DNA of 64,000 nucleotides from Flavisphingopyxis soli (GTDB lineage: Bacteria > Pseudomonadota > Alphaproteobacteria > Sphingomonadales > Sphingomonadaceae). Positions 56,566-64,000 of the stretch are shown here, piece after piece. The translations under genes and the position numbers were made by a program. The stretch lies in assembly GCF_007995095.1 (NCBI RefSeq), contig NZ_VOPY01000001.1, positions 1,141,001-1,205,000 on the forward strand, written 5' to 3'. Each line of letters begins with the position of its first letter. The first letter of the stretch is position 1. The notes beneath the pieces are model-generated. The model searched no databases. It worked only from the letters and a program-made list of their open reading frames with translations, and had not been told where the DNA came from.

Positions 56566-57428
56566 AGCGGATTATCATAGCCGGGGCCACCGGATTGGTC
56601 GGGAGCCACCTGCTTGCGTTATCGGGCCAATACGAAGAGGTTCACGTCCTCGCCCGCGGCGATGTTGTCGATCTGCCAGGCAATGCAGTCGTGCATAAAA
56701 TCGACCTGACGACCGAATTCGACACATCGGGCCTTCCCGGGCAGATCGATGGCGTGATCGTCCTGTCGCAGTCGCCCGATTTTCGAGACTTTCCCGACAA
56801 GGCGCTGGCCATTTTCGACGTCAATGTTCGCGCGTTGCTGATCTTGCTCGATTATGCCCGGCGCGCCGGTGCGACGCACTTTGTCTCGGCATCGAGCGGG
56901 GGCGTCTACGGCCTGTCCAATGACGCGATGCGCGAGGACGTGGTGATTCCGGCCAGTGGTTCGTTAGGATTTTACCCTTCGACCAAGATCATCGGCGAGA
57001 TATTGGCGCACAATTACGCTGCCTTTATGAATGTCGCGGTGTTGCGCATATTTTTCGCTTACGGGTCCGGCCAGAAACGTTCGATGCTGATCCCGCGGCT
57101 GGTCGACAATGTCCGCGAGGGGCGACCGATCACGATCGACGGAGAGGACGGACTGAGGATCAACCCGGTCCATGCGACCGATGCGGCGAAAGCGGTGATC
57201 GCGGCGCTTTCCATCGACGGCTCCGCCACCTTCAACGTCGGCGGACCAGATGTTCTGTCGCTCCGCGAGATTGCCGAAATGATCGGCCAAGCAGTCGGCC
57301 GCACGCCGGTCTTCGAAACCAATGCGGACAAGCCAGCGGTCAGTGTGGTTGGGGATATCGCGCGGATGAAGCAAGAATTGCTGAAGCCGGCACGAAAACT
57401 GGCCGATCATCTCGATGAAATGCTTTAA
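56562..57428 (+). CDS. NAD-dependent epimerase/dehydratase
   Basis: The 288-residue SDR has RIIIAGATGLVGSHLLAL, SASSGGVYGLSND, the catalytic YPSTKIIGE (Y-x3-K) and HATDAAKAVIAAL. It is shorter than GalE and probably reduces or epimerises a nucleotide sugar; the substrate is unknown. The start is GTG at 56562, overlapping the wzx stop, with AGGAG well placed. Confidence 0.86.
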   Translation: MKRIIIAGATGLVGSHLLALSGQYEEVHVLARGDVVDLPGNAVVHKIDLTTEFDTSGLPGQIDGVIVLSQSPDFRDFPDKALAIFDVNVRALLILLDYARRAGATHFVSASSGGVYGLSNDAMREDVVIPASGSLGFYPSTKIIGEILAHNYAAFMNVAVLRIFFAYGSGQKRSMLIPRLVDNVREGRPITIDGEDGLRINPVHATDAAKAVIAALSIDGSATFNVGGPDVLSLREIAEMIGQAVGRTPVFETNADKPAVSVVGDIARMKQELLKPARKLADHLDEML

Positions 57429-57502
57429 CGGCTCGTATTGGTCCTGGCGATCGCCGCGATTCGCACAAATCCCGTTTTTGACAATCAGGTTGTTAATCAG
57501 AC

Positions 57503-58807
57503 ATGGCCAATTTTCCGACCGATAATGACCCCGGTGCCGCAGTGTTCGGTCCGCGGATGCTGGTTTTCGACTCTGCCTATACGTATGAGATTTTGATACA
57601 CCGCAAAATCGAAATTCTGGTTACCGGAAAGGGCTTGAACGGCTACTTCAACCATATCTGGACCTGTCATCCGGTCGCGTCGCTCCTGGTCGACGAAACG
57701 ATGGCCGAGCGGTTCGGTCGCCCCCAATTCTACGAGCTGGCGCCAAGTCATACGATGATCGAAGGGCGAATAGGCCGTTTCGCTGCGCTTCGGCGCTTTC
57801 AGAATATCAATTTTCTTCTGGCCCAGATTGACCTGTTCGTGGTCCTGTGGCGGTTGATCGGGCGGGAACGGATCGACATCGTCCGTTCCGAGGACCCGCA
57901 TTATAACGGCTTGTGCGCATGGCTGATGTCTCGCCTGCGGCGGTTGCCGCTGATGGTCGGCGTGTGGGGCAATCCCGGCGCCGTCCGGAAAGTGACCGGC
58001 CGGCCATTGATGCCGCGAATCTTCCGCAAGGTTGCGGTCGAAGAGGCGGTCGAGCGCTTTGTTCTGCGTCGCGCCGACCAAATCATCGTTCAGAACGCCA
58101 ACAACGGTGAATTCGTCACCGACTGTGGTGTAAAGGACGACCGTATCGCGATATTCAGGCTCGGCAATGCACTGCATGAAGATCATTTCAGTGTGCCCGA
58201 AAGCCGTACGGGAGGGGCCGAGGCGTTGGCCGAATTTGGCATTACGGGACATGATACATTGGCCGTTCTGTCACGGCTTGAACCGCTCAAGCTGGTTGAT
58301 CATGTCGTTTCGGCTGTCGCCCTGCTGAAACAGCGCGGCCGGCCAGTGACCGCCATCCTGGTCGGTGACGGGGTCGGACGCGATGATCTCGAAGAGCTTG
58401 CGAACCGATTGGAAATTGCCGATCGGATCGTGTTCGCGGGCAATCGCGACCAGCAATGGATTGCTCGCGTCGTGGCTCACGTATCGATGGTGGTCTCGCC
58501 GCTGACTGGCCGCGCGCTCGGAGAAGCAGCGCTGGGTGGGGCCCCGCTCGTCGCCTACGATATCGACTGGCACGGCGAGATTGTCGAAACCGGCAAGACC
58601 GGCGAATTGGTCGAATATCTCAACATCGAAAAACTCGCCGATGCGATCGAACGGCTGCTCGACAATCCCGATATGGCGCGGCGTTACGGCGATGCAGTGC
58701 GCGACCGCGCGATGGCGATGCTCGACCCCAAGACAGCCGATCGTGACCAGGCCGCACTTTACGATCAGTTGCTGGGGCGCAAGCCACTGGGCAGCGGGCA
58801 GCGATAG
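57503..58807 (+). CDS. Glycosyltransferase (GT4-like)
   Basis: The 434-residue protein has TLAVLSRLEPLKLVDHVVSAVALL and VGDGVGRDDLEELANRLEIADRIVFAGNRDQQWIARVVAHVSMVVSPLTG, the GT-B donor domain. The E-x7-E site is altered: GRALGEAALGG replaces the usual E...E. DVRLSED-like RSEDPHYNG region precedes a membrane-associated RLRRLPLMVG stretch. It probably uses a nucleotide-sugar in assembly of the second polysaccharide. Confidence 0.83.
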   Translation: MANFPTDNDPGAAVFGPRMLVFDSAYTYEILIHRKIEILVTGKGLNGYFNHIWTCHPVASLLVDETMAERFGRPQFYELAPSHTMIEGRIGRFAALRRFQNINFLLAQIDLFVVLWRLIGRERIDIVRSEDPHYNGLCAWLMSRLRRLPLMVGVWGNPGAVRKVTGRPLMPRIFRKVAVEEAVERFVLRRADQIIVQNANNGEFVTDCGVKDDRIAIFRLGNALHEDHFSVPESRTGGAEALAEFGITGHDTLAVLSRLEPLKLVDHVVSAVALLKQRGRPVTAILVGDGVGRDDLEELANRLEIADRIVFAGNRDQQWIARVVAHVSMVVSPLTGRALGEAALGGAPLVAYDIDWHGEIVETGKTGELVEYLNIEKLADAIERLLDNPDMARRYGDAVRDRAMAMLDPKTADRDQAALYDQLLGRKPLGSGQR

Positions 58808-58859
58808 CGTTAGGACTGCCGCGATTATCGGGATTACCAACAGGGACGACGGCACGACT

Positions 58860-59666
58860 ATGGACAAGCAGCGCCAGCATATCGACAGCAACATTGCGGT
58901 GCACGACCGCATTGCCGAACAATACGACGCGCGCCATGGCGAAATCTTCAATCCGATCGAGCAGGCGCGCCTGGCCGCCGCGCTGGGCGAGGCCAAGGGG
59001 CTGATGACCAGTTCGGCTACCCGGCCAACTGCGCTCGATTTCGGCTGTGGTTCGGGCAATTTGACGCGCCACCTTCTAGCGCTCGGTTTCGCCGTCACTG
59101 CCGCCGACGTTTCGCCCAAATTTCTCGAACTGGTGCAAAAGCGATTTAGCTCCAGCCAGCTGTCGGTCTTGCAACTTAATGGCGAGGACCTGGCCGAGCT
59201 GGACGACGGCAGCGTCGATTTCATTGCGACCTATTCGGTCCTCCACCACGTTCCCGACTATCTCGGCGCAATTGCCGAATTCGGTCGCGTCGTCGCACCC
59301 GGAGGGGTGGTCTATCTCGATCACGAACAGCATGAGCGGTACTGGCAGGGCGATCCGGTGCTCGACGAGTTCTATGCCCGTGCGAAGCCCTATGACTGGA
59401 AGAAGTGGTTCGTGCCGTCGAATTACGTCCACAAGATCTGGCGGCTGTTCGATCCCCGCCACGCCAATGAAGGCGATATACACGTCTGGCCCGACGATCA
59501 CATCGAATGGGACAAGATCGCCGCAATCCTTGCCAAAGCAGGGCTCGAACCCGTCATGACGCACGACTATCTGTTGTTCCGCGGCGGCTATGACGAGCAG
59601 GCTTACGCTGCATATCGTACGCGGACTTCGGACATGCGCTGCATGGCTTTTCGCAAGCAAGGATAG
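58860..59666 (+). CDS. SAM-dependent methyltransferase
   Basis: The 268-residue class I methyltransferase has ALDFGCGSGNLTRHLLALGF, ADVSPKFLELVQKRF, FIATYSVLHHVPDYLGAI and FGRVVAPGGVVYLDHE. This is Methyltransf_11-like. The ATG at 58860 (MDKQRQHID) lies after a short gap; the long in-frame upstream extension overlaps the previous gene and is not used. It is likely to act on the glycan or its precursor. Confidence 0.86.
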   Translation: MDKQRQHIDSNIAVHDRIAEQYDARHGEIFNPIEQARLAAALGEAKGLMTSSATRPTALDFGCGSGNLTRHLLALGFAVTAADVSPKFLELVQKRFSSSQLSVLQLNGEDLAELDDGSVDFIATYSVLHHVPDYLGAIAEFGRVVAPGGVVYLDHEQHERYWQGDPVLDEFYARAKPYDWKKWFVPSNYVHKIWRLFDPRHANEGDIHVWPDDHIEWDKIAAILAKAGLEPVMTHDYLLFRGGYDEQAYAAYRTRTSDMRCMAFRKQG

Positions 59667-59673
59667 GCGAGGC

Positions 59674-60828
59674 GTGCCCGATCCGTGTGCCGATCGGCTG
59701 GGCGGTTCGCCGAGGGATGCTCGCGAGCGCCGGCGTATCGCCTTTGCGATCAAGGCCATGGGTGCGCAGGGCGGCGGCGCCGAACGTGTCTTGGCCGATG
59801 TCGCCAACGGCTTGGCCGCGCGTGGTCATAGCGTCGTCATCGTCAGCTATGATCGGGCAGAAACCCCTGACTTTTATGCGCTCGATCCGGCGATCGAGCG
59901 AGTCCGGTTGGGGGTCGGCGAAACCCACAAGCCGACGGGGCTGCGCGAAACGCTGACTCGGTTGCCGCGCTTGCGCAGTGCGATCAAAAGCTTCGCCCCC
60001 GATGTCGCTGTCGGCTTCATGCACTCGATCTATATTCCCATGGTCGCGGCGCTGGTGGGGACGAAAACGCCGCTGATCGCCAGCGATCATATCGTCTACG
60101 ATCATTTTCGAACGCGCCCGCTGGAAGGCGCGCTGTTGCGGGTCGCGGCGCCCTGGTTCGCGGCGATGACGGCTGTTTCTCCGACCGCGCGCGACACCTA
60201 CCCACCCGCAGTGGCGCGGCGGATGCGCGTGATTCCCAATCCGGTCAGCGCGTCGCCCGGCGCGATGGCGGATACGCGCGGCGCTGTGCGCAAGCGCGTA
60301 CTGACCGTCGGCCGCCTTGCCGAACAGAAGGATCAGCGAACGTTGATTGCTGCGTTCGCGCAACTGGCGAGCGAGTTTCCCGACTGGGACTTGCGGATCG
60401 TCGGCGAAGGCGATTTGCGCCCGGCGCTCGAACGACAGATCGCCGATCTCGGCATGTCGCACCGGATCGATCTGGCCGGCGCGGTGTCGGATGTCGCAAG
60501 CGAATATGCTGCGGCTCAGATGTTCGCCTTGCCATCGTCGTACGAAAGCTTTGGCCTCGTTACTGCCGAAGCGTTCGCGCACGGCCTGCCGGTGGTCGGA
60601 TTTGCCGACTGCCCAGGAACCAACGCGCTTGTAGTCGATGGGGTAAACGGGATCCTCGTTGGCGGGCCGGACCGTATAGCTGCTTTTGCCGATGGGCTTC
60701 GGCGGCTGATGGGAGATGCAGTTCTGCGGGTCAGGCTGGGGGATGCCGCACCGGCATCCGTCGCCGAATTCAGCACCGAACGCGTCATCGTTGCGTGGGA
60801 AGGTCTGATCTATTCGGTTGAAGCCTGA
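59674..60828 (+). CDS. GT4 glycosyltransferase
   Basis: The 384-residue enzyme has RIAFAIKAMGAQGGGAERVLADVANGLAARGH, VLTVGRLAEQKDQRTLIAAF, and E-x7-E in SYESFGLVTAEAFAHG. The GAQGGGAERV N-terminus is that of galactosyl- or GalNAc-transferases of the O-antigen type (PglA/WbpZ-like). The start GTG at 59674 lies eight bases after the methyltransferase stop, just behind AGGCGAGG. Confidence 0.9.
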   Translation: MPDPCADRLGGSPRDARERRRIAFAIKAMGAQGGGAERVLADVANGLAARGHSVVIVSYDRAETPDFYALDPAIERVRLGVGETHKPTGLRETLTRLPRLRSAIKSFAPDVAVGFMHSIYIPMVAALVGTKTPLIASDHIVYDHFRTRPLEGALLRVAAPWFAAMTAVSPTARDTYPPAVARRMRVIPNPVSASPGAMADTRGAVRKRVLTVGRLAEQKDQRTLIAAFAQLASEFPDWDLRIVGEGDLRPALERQIADLGMSHRIDLAGAVSDVASEYAAAQMFALPSSYESFGLVTAEAFAHGLPVVGFADCPGTNALVVDGVNGILVGGPDRIAAFADGLRRLMGDAVLRVRLGDAAPASVAEFSTERVIVAWEGLIYSVEA

Positions 60829-60832
60829 GGCT

Positions 60833-62800
60833 TCAGCGTGCGCGGTTCCACGCCTGGAACATCAGCACCGGCCACAAGGCCTCTGTCGCATCGCTATGGC
60901 CTGAGAGGTGGCGCTGCCAGCGTTGGCGGATCGGCGCGGGATTGAGCAGGCCGCATTCGCCCAGCGCGGCAACCGACAGAAGATCCTCTGCCCAATAGCG
61001 CAACGGCCCGCGTAGCCATTCGCCGACGGGTATCGCGAAGCCCGCCTTGGGCCGCTCGAACAGGTCGCGCGGGACGTGTTCGCCAAGCAGGTCGCGCAGG
61101 ACGCGCTTTCCGCCGCGGCGATCGAACTGCATCGCTGCGGGCATGCGTGCGGCGGCGGCCGCAACGTGCGGATCGAGGAACGGCACACGCGTTTCAAGAC
61201 TGACCGCCATCGCCGCGCGGTCGACCTTGCACAGGATGTCGCCGGGCAGATAGCTCGATGCATCGAGCGCCATCATGCCCGTTTCGAGCGGCAGGTGGCG
61301 CAACGCCGGATCGATCGCGAGCGGCGGGATCGACGATCGATCATAGTCGGCAGCGACCGGATCCTCGCCGAGAGACCAGTGGTCGAGGAACAGGCCGACC
61401 ATTCCGTCGAAATCGCGCGAGCGGGCAAAGATCGCGAGCGCGGTCCGCAACCGTTCGCCGAGTTGGCGGGGACGCCGCGCGCCGCGCACCCGCGCTGCGG
61501 CGACCCACAGGCCGGCGAGGGCGGGGCCGCCGATTGCATTGCCGGCCTGGCGTACTGGCAAGGGGAGGGGAGCGAATTTGCGCCACAGCGATGGGAAATA
61601 GCGGTGACGGTTGTAACCCCCGAACAGTTCGTCGCCCGCGTCGCCAGACAGCGCGACGGTGACATGCGCGCGCGCGATATGGGATACCAGGTGCGTCGGG
61701 ATTTGCGAACTGTCGGCGAACGGCTCGTCATAGATCTGCGCCAGCGAGGGAATGACCGCGAGCGCGTCTTCTGCCCCGACATAATGTTCGTAATGATCGG
61801 TGCCGAGGTGCGCCGCGACGCGTCTGGCATAGCCCGCCTCGTCGAAATCGGCTTCGCGAAATCCAAGCGTGAATGTCTTGACCGGCGTATCGGACGCTCT
61901 CGCAGCGAGTGCGGTGATTAGCGAGGAATCGATGCCGCCCGATAGGAAGGCGCCGACGCCGACATCGGCGACGAGCTGCTTCTCGATTGCCCCGGCCAGG
62001 CTGTCGCCGACCGCTTGCTTCGCGGCGTCATAGCTCGAAAATGGCTGCGCAGCGCCTGCGGCGACGACGTCCGCATGATCATAATAGCGCTGGATGGTGA
62101 GGCCGTCAGAGCTCTCGAGTGTCGGGGCGGACCGGCGGTGAGATTGAGCGGCGTCGGTCGTGATCGACATCCACGTTCCGGGCTCGAGCTTGAAGATTCC
62201 ACGGTAGATGCTGAGCGGAGCCGGGATATAGCCGCGCCCCAGCATGACACGCAGTGCAGCGGGATCGATCGGGTTGTCAAACCCGGGCAATACGGTGAGC
62301 GCCTTGAGCTCCGAGCCGAACGCAAAACCGGCAGCGGTCCAACCATAATACAACGGCTTTTCGCCGAAGCGGTCGCGCGCCAGCGACAGGCGGCGTTCGG
62401 CCTTGTCCCACAGCGCGATCGCGAACATGCCTTCGAGGCGGGCGAGCGTGTCGGCAAATCCCCAATGCGCGATCGCCGCGAGCAGGACCTCGGTATCCGA
62501 ATGGCCGCGCCACGCGGGCGCGGCGCCAGCGGTTTCGAGGTCTCGGCGAAGTGAGCGGAAATTATAGATCTCGCCGTTATAAACGGTGACATAGCGTTCG
62601 TCGAACGAGGTCATCGGCTGATGGCCGGCGCTTGATAGGTCGAGGATCGCTAACCGCCGGTGGCCCAGGGCAACGTGCCCGTCGTCGCTGGTCCAGAGGC
62701 CGCGATCATCGGGGCCACGATGGGCGAGCGCATCGGCCATTGCCCAACCGGTTTCCGCAAAGATCGGACGCGGAGCAATCAAACCGGCGATTCCGCACAT
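60833..62800 (-). CDS. asnB: Asparagine synthase-like amidotransferase
   Basis: The 655-residue protein has Cys2 (MCGIAGLIAPRP), and PP-loop FLSGGIDSSLITALAA, FTLGFREADFDEAGYARRVAAHLG. A second AsnB-type amidotransferase in one locus is notable; it resembles the exosortase/EPS-associated amidotransferase type more than the first. It converges with the preceding GT4 gene, four bases apart, and is divergent from the EpsG-like gene. The ATG at 62800 puts the catalytic Cys at position 2; a start at 62815 would not. Confidence 0.9.
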   Translation of the reverse strand: MCGIAGLIAPRPIFAETGWAMADALAHRGPDDRGLWTSDDGHVALGHRRLAILDLSSAGHQPMTSFDERYVTVYNGEIYNFRSLRRDLETAGAAPAWRGHSDTEVLLAAIAHWGFADTLARLEGMFAIALWDKAERRLSLARDRFGEKPLYYGWTAAGFAFGSELKALTVLPGFDNPIDPAALRVMLGRGYIPAPLSIYRGIFKLEPGTWMSITTDAAQSHRRSAPTLESSDGLTIQRYYDHADVVAAGAAQPFSSYDAAKQAVGDSLAGAIEKQLVADVGVGAFLSGGIDSSLITALAARASDTPVKTFTLGFREADFDEAGYARRVAAHLGTDHYEHYVGAEDALAVIPSLAQIYDEPFADSSQIPTHLVSHIARAHVTVALSGDAGDELFGGYNRHRYFPSLWRKFAPLPLPVRQAGNAIGGPALAGLWVAAARVRGARRPRQLGERLRTALAIFARSRDFDGMVGLFLDHWSLGEDPVAADYDRSSIPPLAIDPALRHLPLETGMMALDASSYLPGDILCKVDRAAMAVSLETRVPFLDPHVAAAAARMPAAMQFDRRGGKRVLRDLLGEHVPRDLFERPKAGFAIPVGEWLRGPLRYWAEDLLSVAALGECGLLNPAPIRQRWQRHLSGHSDATEALWPVLMFQAWNRAR

Positions 62801-63083
62801 GATCGACCTCATCACTGTAGTTCTAAAGCAAAATGCGATGTCGGCGAGCGGGCGGACCTAGTTTGCGATCGATAGCGTCGAGCTGCGATATTGGCAATGT
62901 CGCGACCGCTACCGCCGTCCATTCCAGGCAACGTTTTTCAATCGCCGCGGGCAGTTCCGACTCCCGCACAGCGCTACATCTAGGGACCAGTACGGACTTG
63001 AGTAGCGATGGGGCTTGCCCTATCGCTTGCCGCGCCGCGAGACGATTTCAACCCTTTACCGTCCGCCCGGGATTCCTTGGCCT
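62801..63083. other. Divergent intergenic region with an inverted repeat
   Basis: 283 bases between asnB-2 and the polymerase gene. It contains a near-perfect 11-bp inverted repeat at 63004-63014 and 63017-63027 (AGCGATGGGGC / GCCCTATCGCT, one G-T pair) that could be an operator or a hairpin. Nothing else is supported. Confidence 0.5.
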
Positions 63084-64000
63084 ATGCTGATCTATTGGCT
63101 CTTGTTGGCGCTGCCCGCATTTTTGGCGCTGGTCGGATTGCGCAGACAAGAGGCCAGCACACGAGGTGGCACCAGTCGCGCACAGTCGAACACCGTGTTC
63201 ATCGGCGGCTTCCTGATGGTCGTGTTCTGGGTGTTTTATAACCTGATTTCGGGCCTGCGCTACCAAGTCGGCGGGGATTGGTTTGCGTATATCAATATGA
63301 TTGATCGGGTCCGCGAAGACAACTTCCTCGAAGCGCTGTTCGAAACCGATGTCGGTTTCGGAATGACGACATGGGTAATGACGCGCCTCGGGCTGGGTAT
63401 CGGCGTCATGAACTTCATTTGTTCCGGAATTCTCTCACTCGGCGTGCTTCGCTTGGCGAGGCGGACGCAACATCCCTGGCTGGCGATAACTGCAGCCGTG
63501 CCGTATCTTCTGATCGTGGTCGGCATGGGCTACGTCCGGCAGGCAGCGGCGATCGGGTTTATCCTGTTCGCCATCAACGCACTGATCGACAAGCGCAGCG
63601 GGGTGGCCTTCGTCTATCTCGTTATGGCGACCGCGTTCCATGTCAGCGCTCTGATCATGGTCCCGTTTCTTGCCGTTGCATATGTTCGTAATCTTCCCTG
63701 GACGATCGTCATCATGTTCATTCTGGCAGTCGCCGGATATTTCCTGCTGAGTGGGACCGAGCGATTTGAGCAAGTCCAGGACGGCTATATCGACGCCGGA
63801 TATGCATCCAGCGGAGCTCTAGTCCGGATCTTGATGAATGTCGGCCCTGCGATCGTGTTTCTCTATGTGAAGGACCGGTTGCCGGTCTCACTGCTCGAAA
63901 AGAAGATATGGATGTTGATCAGCATGGCCTCGATCGGCCTCGCGGTGATCCTGCCGTTGAGCCCGTCGTCTACCGTCGTCGATCGCCTCGGCCTGTTGTT
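63084..64000 (+). CDS. EpsG-family polysaccharide polymerase, N-terminal part
   Basis: An open frame starts at ATG 63084 (MLIYWLLLALPAFLALVG) and continues without a stop to the right edge, about 305 codons. It is polytopic, with repeated hydrophobic segments (FIGGFLMVVFWVFYNLISGL, ITAAVPYLLIVVGM). It carries the EpsG/Wzy-like motif GLRYQVGGDWFAYINMI, then GYVRQAAAIGFILFAINAL and FHVSALIMVPF, typical of EpsG polymerases that link repeat units in the periplasm. This completes a flippase-polymerase pair for the second locus. The C-terminus is outside the window. Confidence 0.88.
   Translation, partial: MLIYWLLLALPAFLALVGLRRQEASTRGGTSRAQSNTVFIGGFLMVVFWVFYNLISGLRYQVGGDWFAYINMIDRVREDNFLEALFETDVGFGMTTWVMTRLGLGIGVMNFICSGILSLGVLRLARRTQHPWLAITAAVPYLLIVVGMGYVRQAAAIGFILFAINALIDKRSGVAFVYLVMATAFHVSALIMVPFLAVAYVRNLPWTIVIMFILAVAGYFLLSGTERFEQVQDGYIDAGYASSGALVRILMNVGPAIVFLYVKDRLPVSLLEKKIWMLISMASIGLAVILPLSPSSTVVDRLGLL

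Overview
The window is chromosomal DNA of a GC-rich alphaproteobacterium, most probably a sphingomonad (Sphingomonadaceae). The evidence is a circularly permuted, two-piece tmRNA gene with proteolysis tag ANDNEALALAA, a MucR-family regulator, a Fur protein of the alphaproteobacterial type, and a core order tsaB-rimI-mucR-fur-plsC-miaB-phoH-ybeY-corC. I see no insertion sequence, prophage, CRISPR array or rRNA operon.

Positions 1 to about 24400 are housekeeping. From the left: the end of hrpB, an NDUFS4-type complex I accessory protein, a lemA/TPM/TPM/Nudix operon on the minus strand, mscL, a small repeat-containing lipoprotein, permuted ssrA followed by direct repeats, a secreted SNase-like protein, tRNA-Thr(TGT) with an unusual duplicated hairpin, an unrecognised conserved protein, an MscS-like channel, a NifU-type scaffold, a RutE-type reductase, then tsaB, rimI, mucR, fur, an acyltransferase, miaB, phoH, ybeY and corC. 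A glycosyltransferase, a large membrane protein, rarA, hslVU, a ketopantoate reductase-like gene and galE follow.

Positions 24553 to 41220 form a first polysaccharide locus. It holds four GT4 glycosyltransferases and methyltransferase/flippase genes, a WcaJ-like initiating phosphosugar transferase, and nucleotide-sugar supply genes: manA and manC for GDP-mannose, wecB and wecC for UDP-ManNAcA, ugd for UDP-glucuronate. Inside it lies a sulfate-activation block, cysD-cysNC-cysQ, which suggests PAPS supply for a sulfated glycan.

Positions 41317 to 64000 form a second polysaccharide locus. It has its own initiating transferase, the wlbA-wlbB-wlbC (wbpB-D-E) genes for 2,3-diacetamido-2,3-dideoxy-uronic acid, two epimerase/dehydratases, two asparagine-synthase-like amidotransferases, three methyltransferases, three glycosyltransferases, its own flippase, and at the right edge the start of an EpsG-type polymerase. 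A stretch at about 52.7-56.5 kb is visibly AT-richer and looks acquired.

The most interesting observation is that the wlb genes are translationally coupled to an L-2-hydroxyglutarate oxidase gene (lhgO), with a D-2-hydroxyglutarate dehydrogenase-like gene about 4 kb upstream. WlbA-type enzymes regenerate NAD+ by reducing 2-oxoglutarate to 2-hydroxyglutarate, so the locus seems to carry its own co-product recycling step that returns 2-oxoglutarate and passes electrons to respiration.
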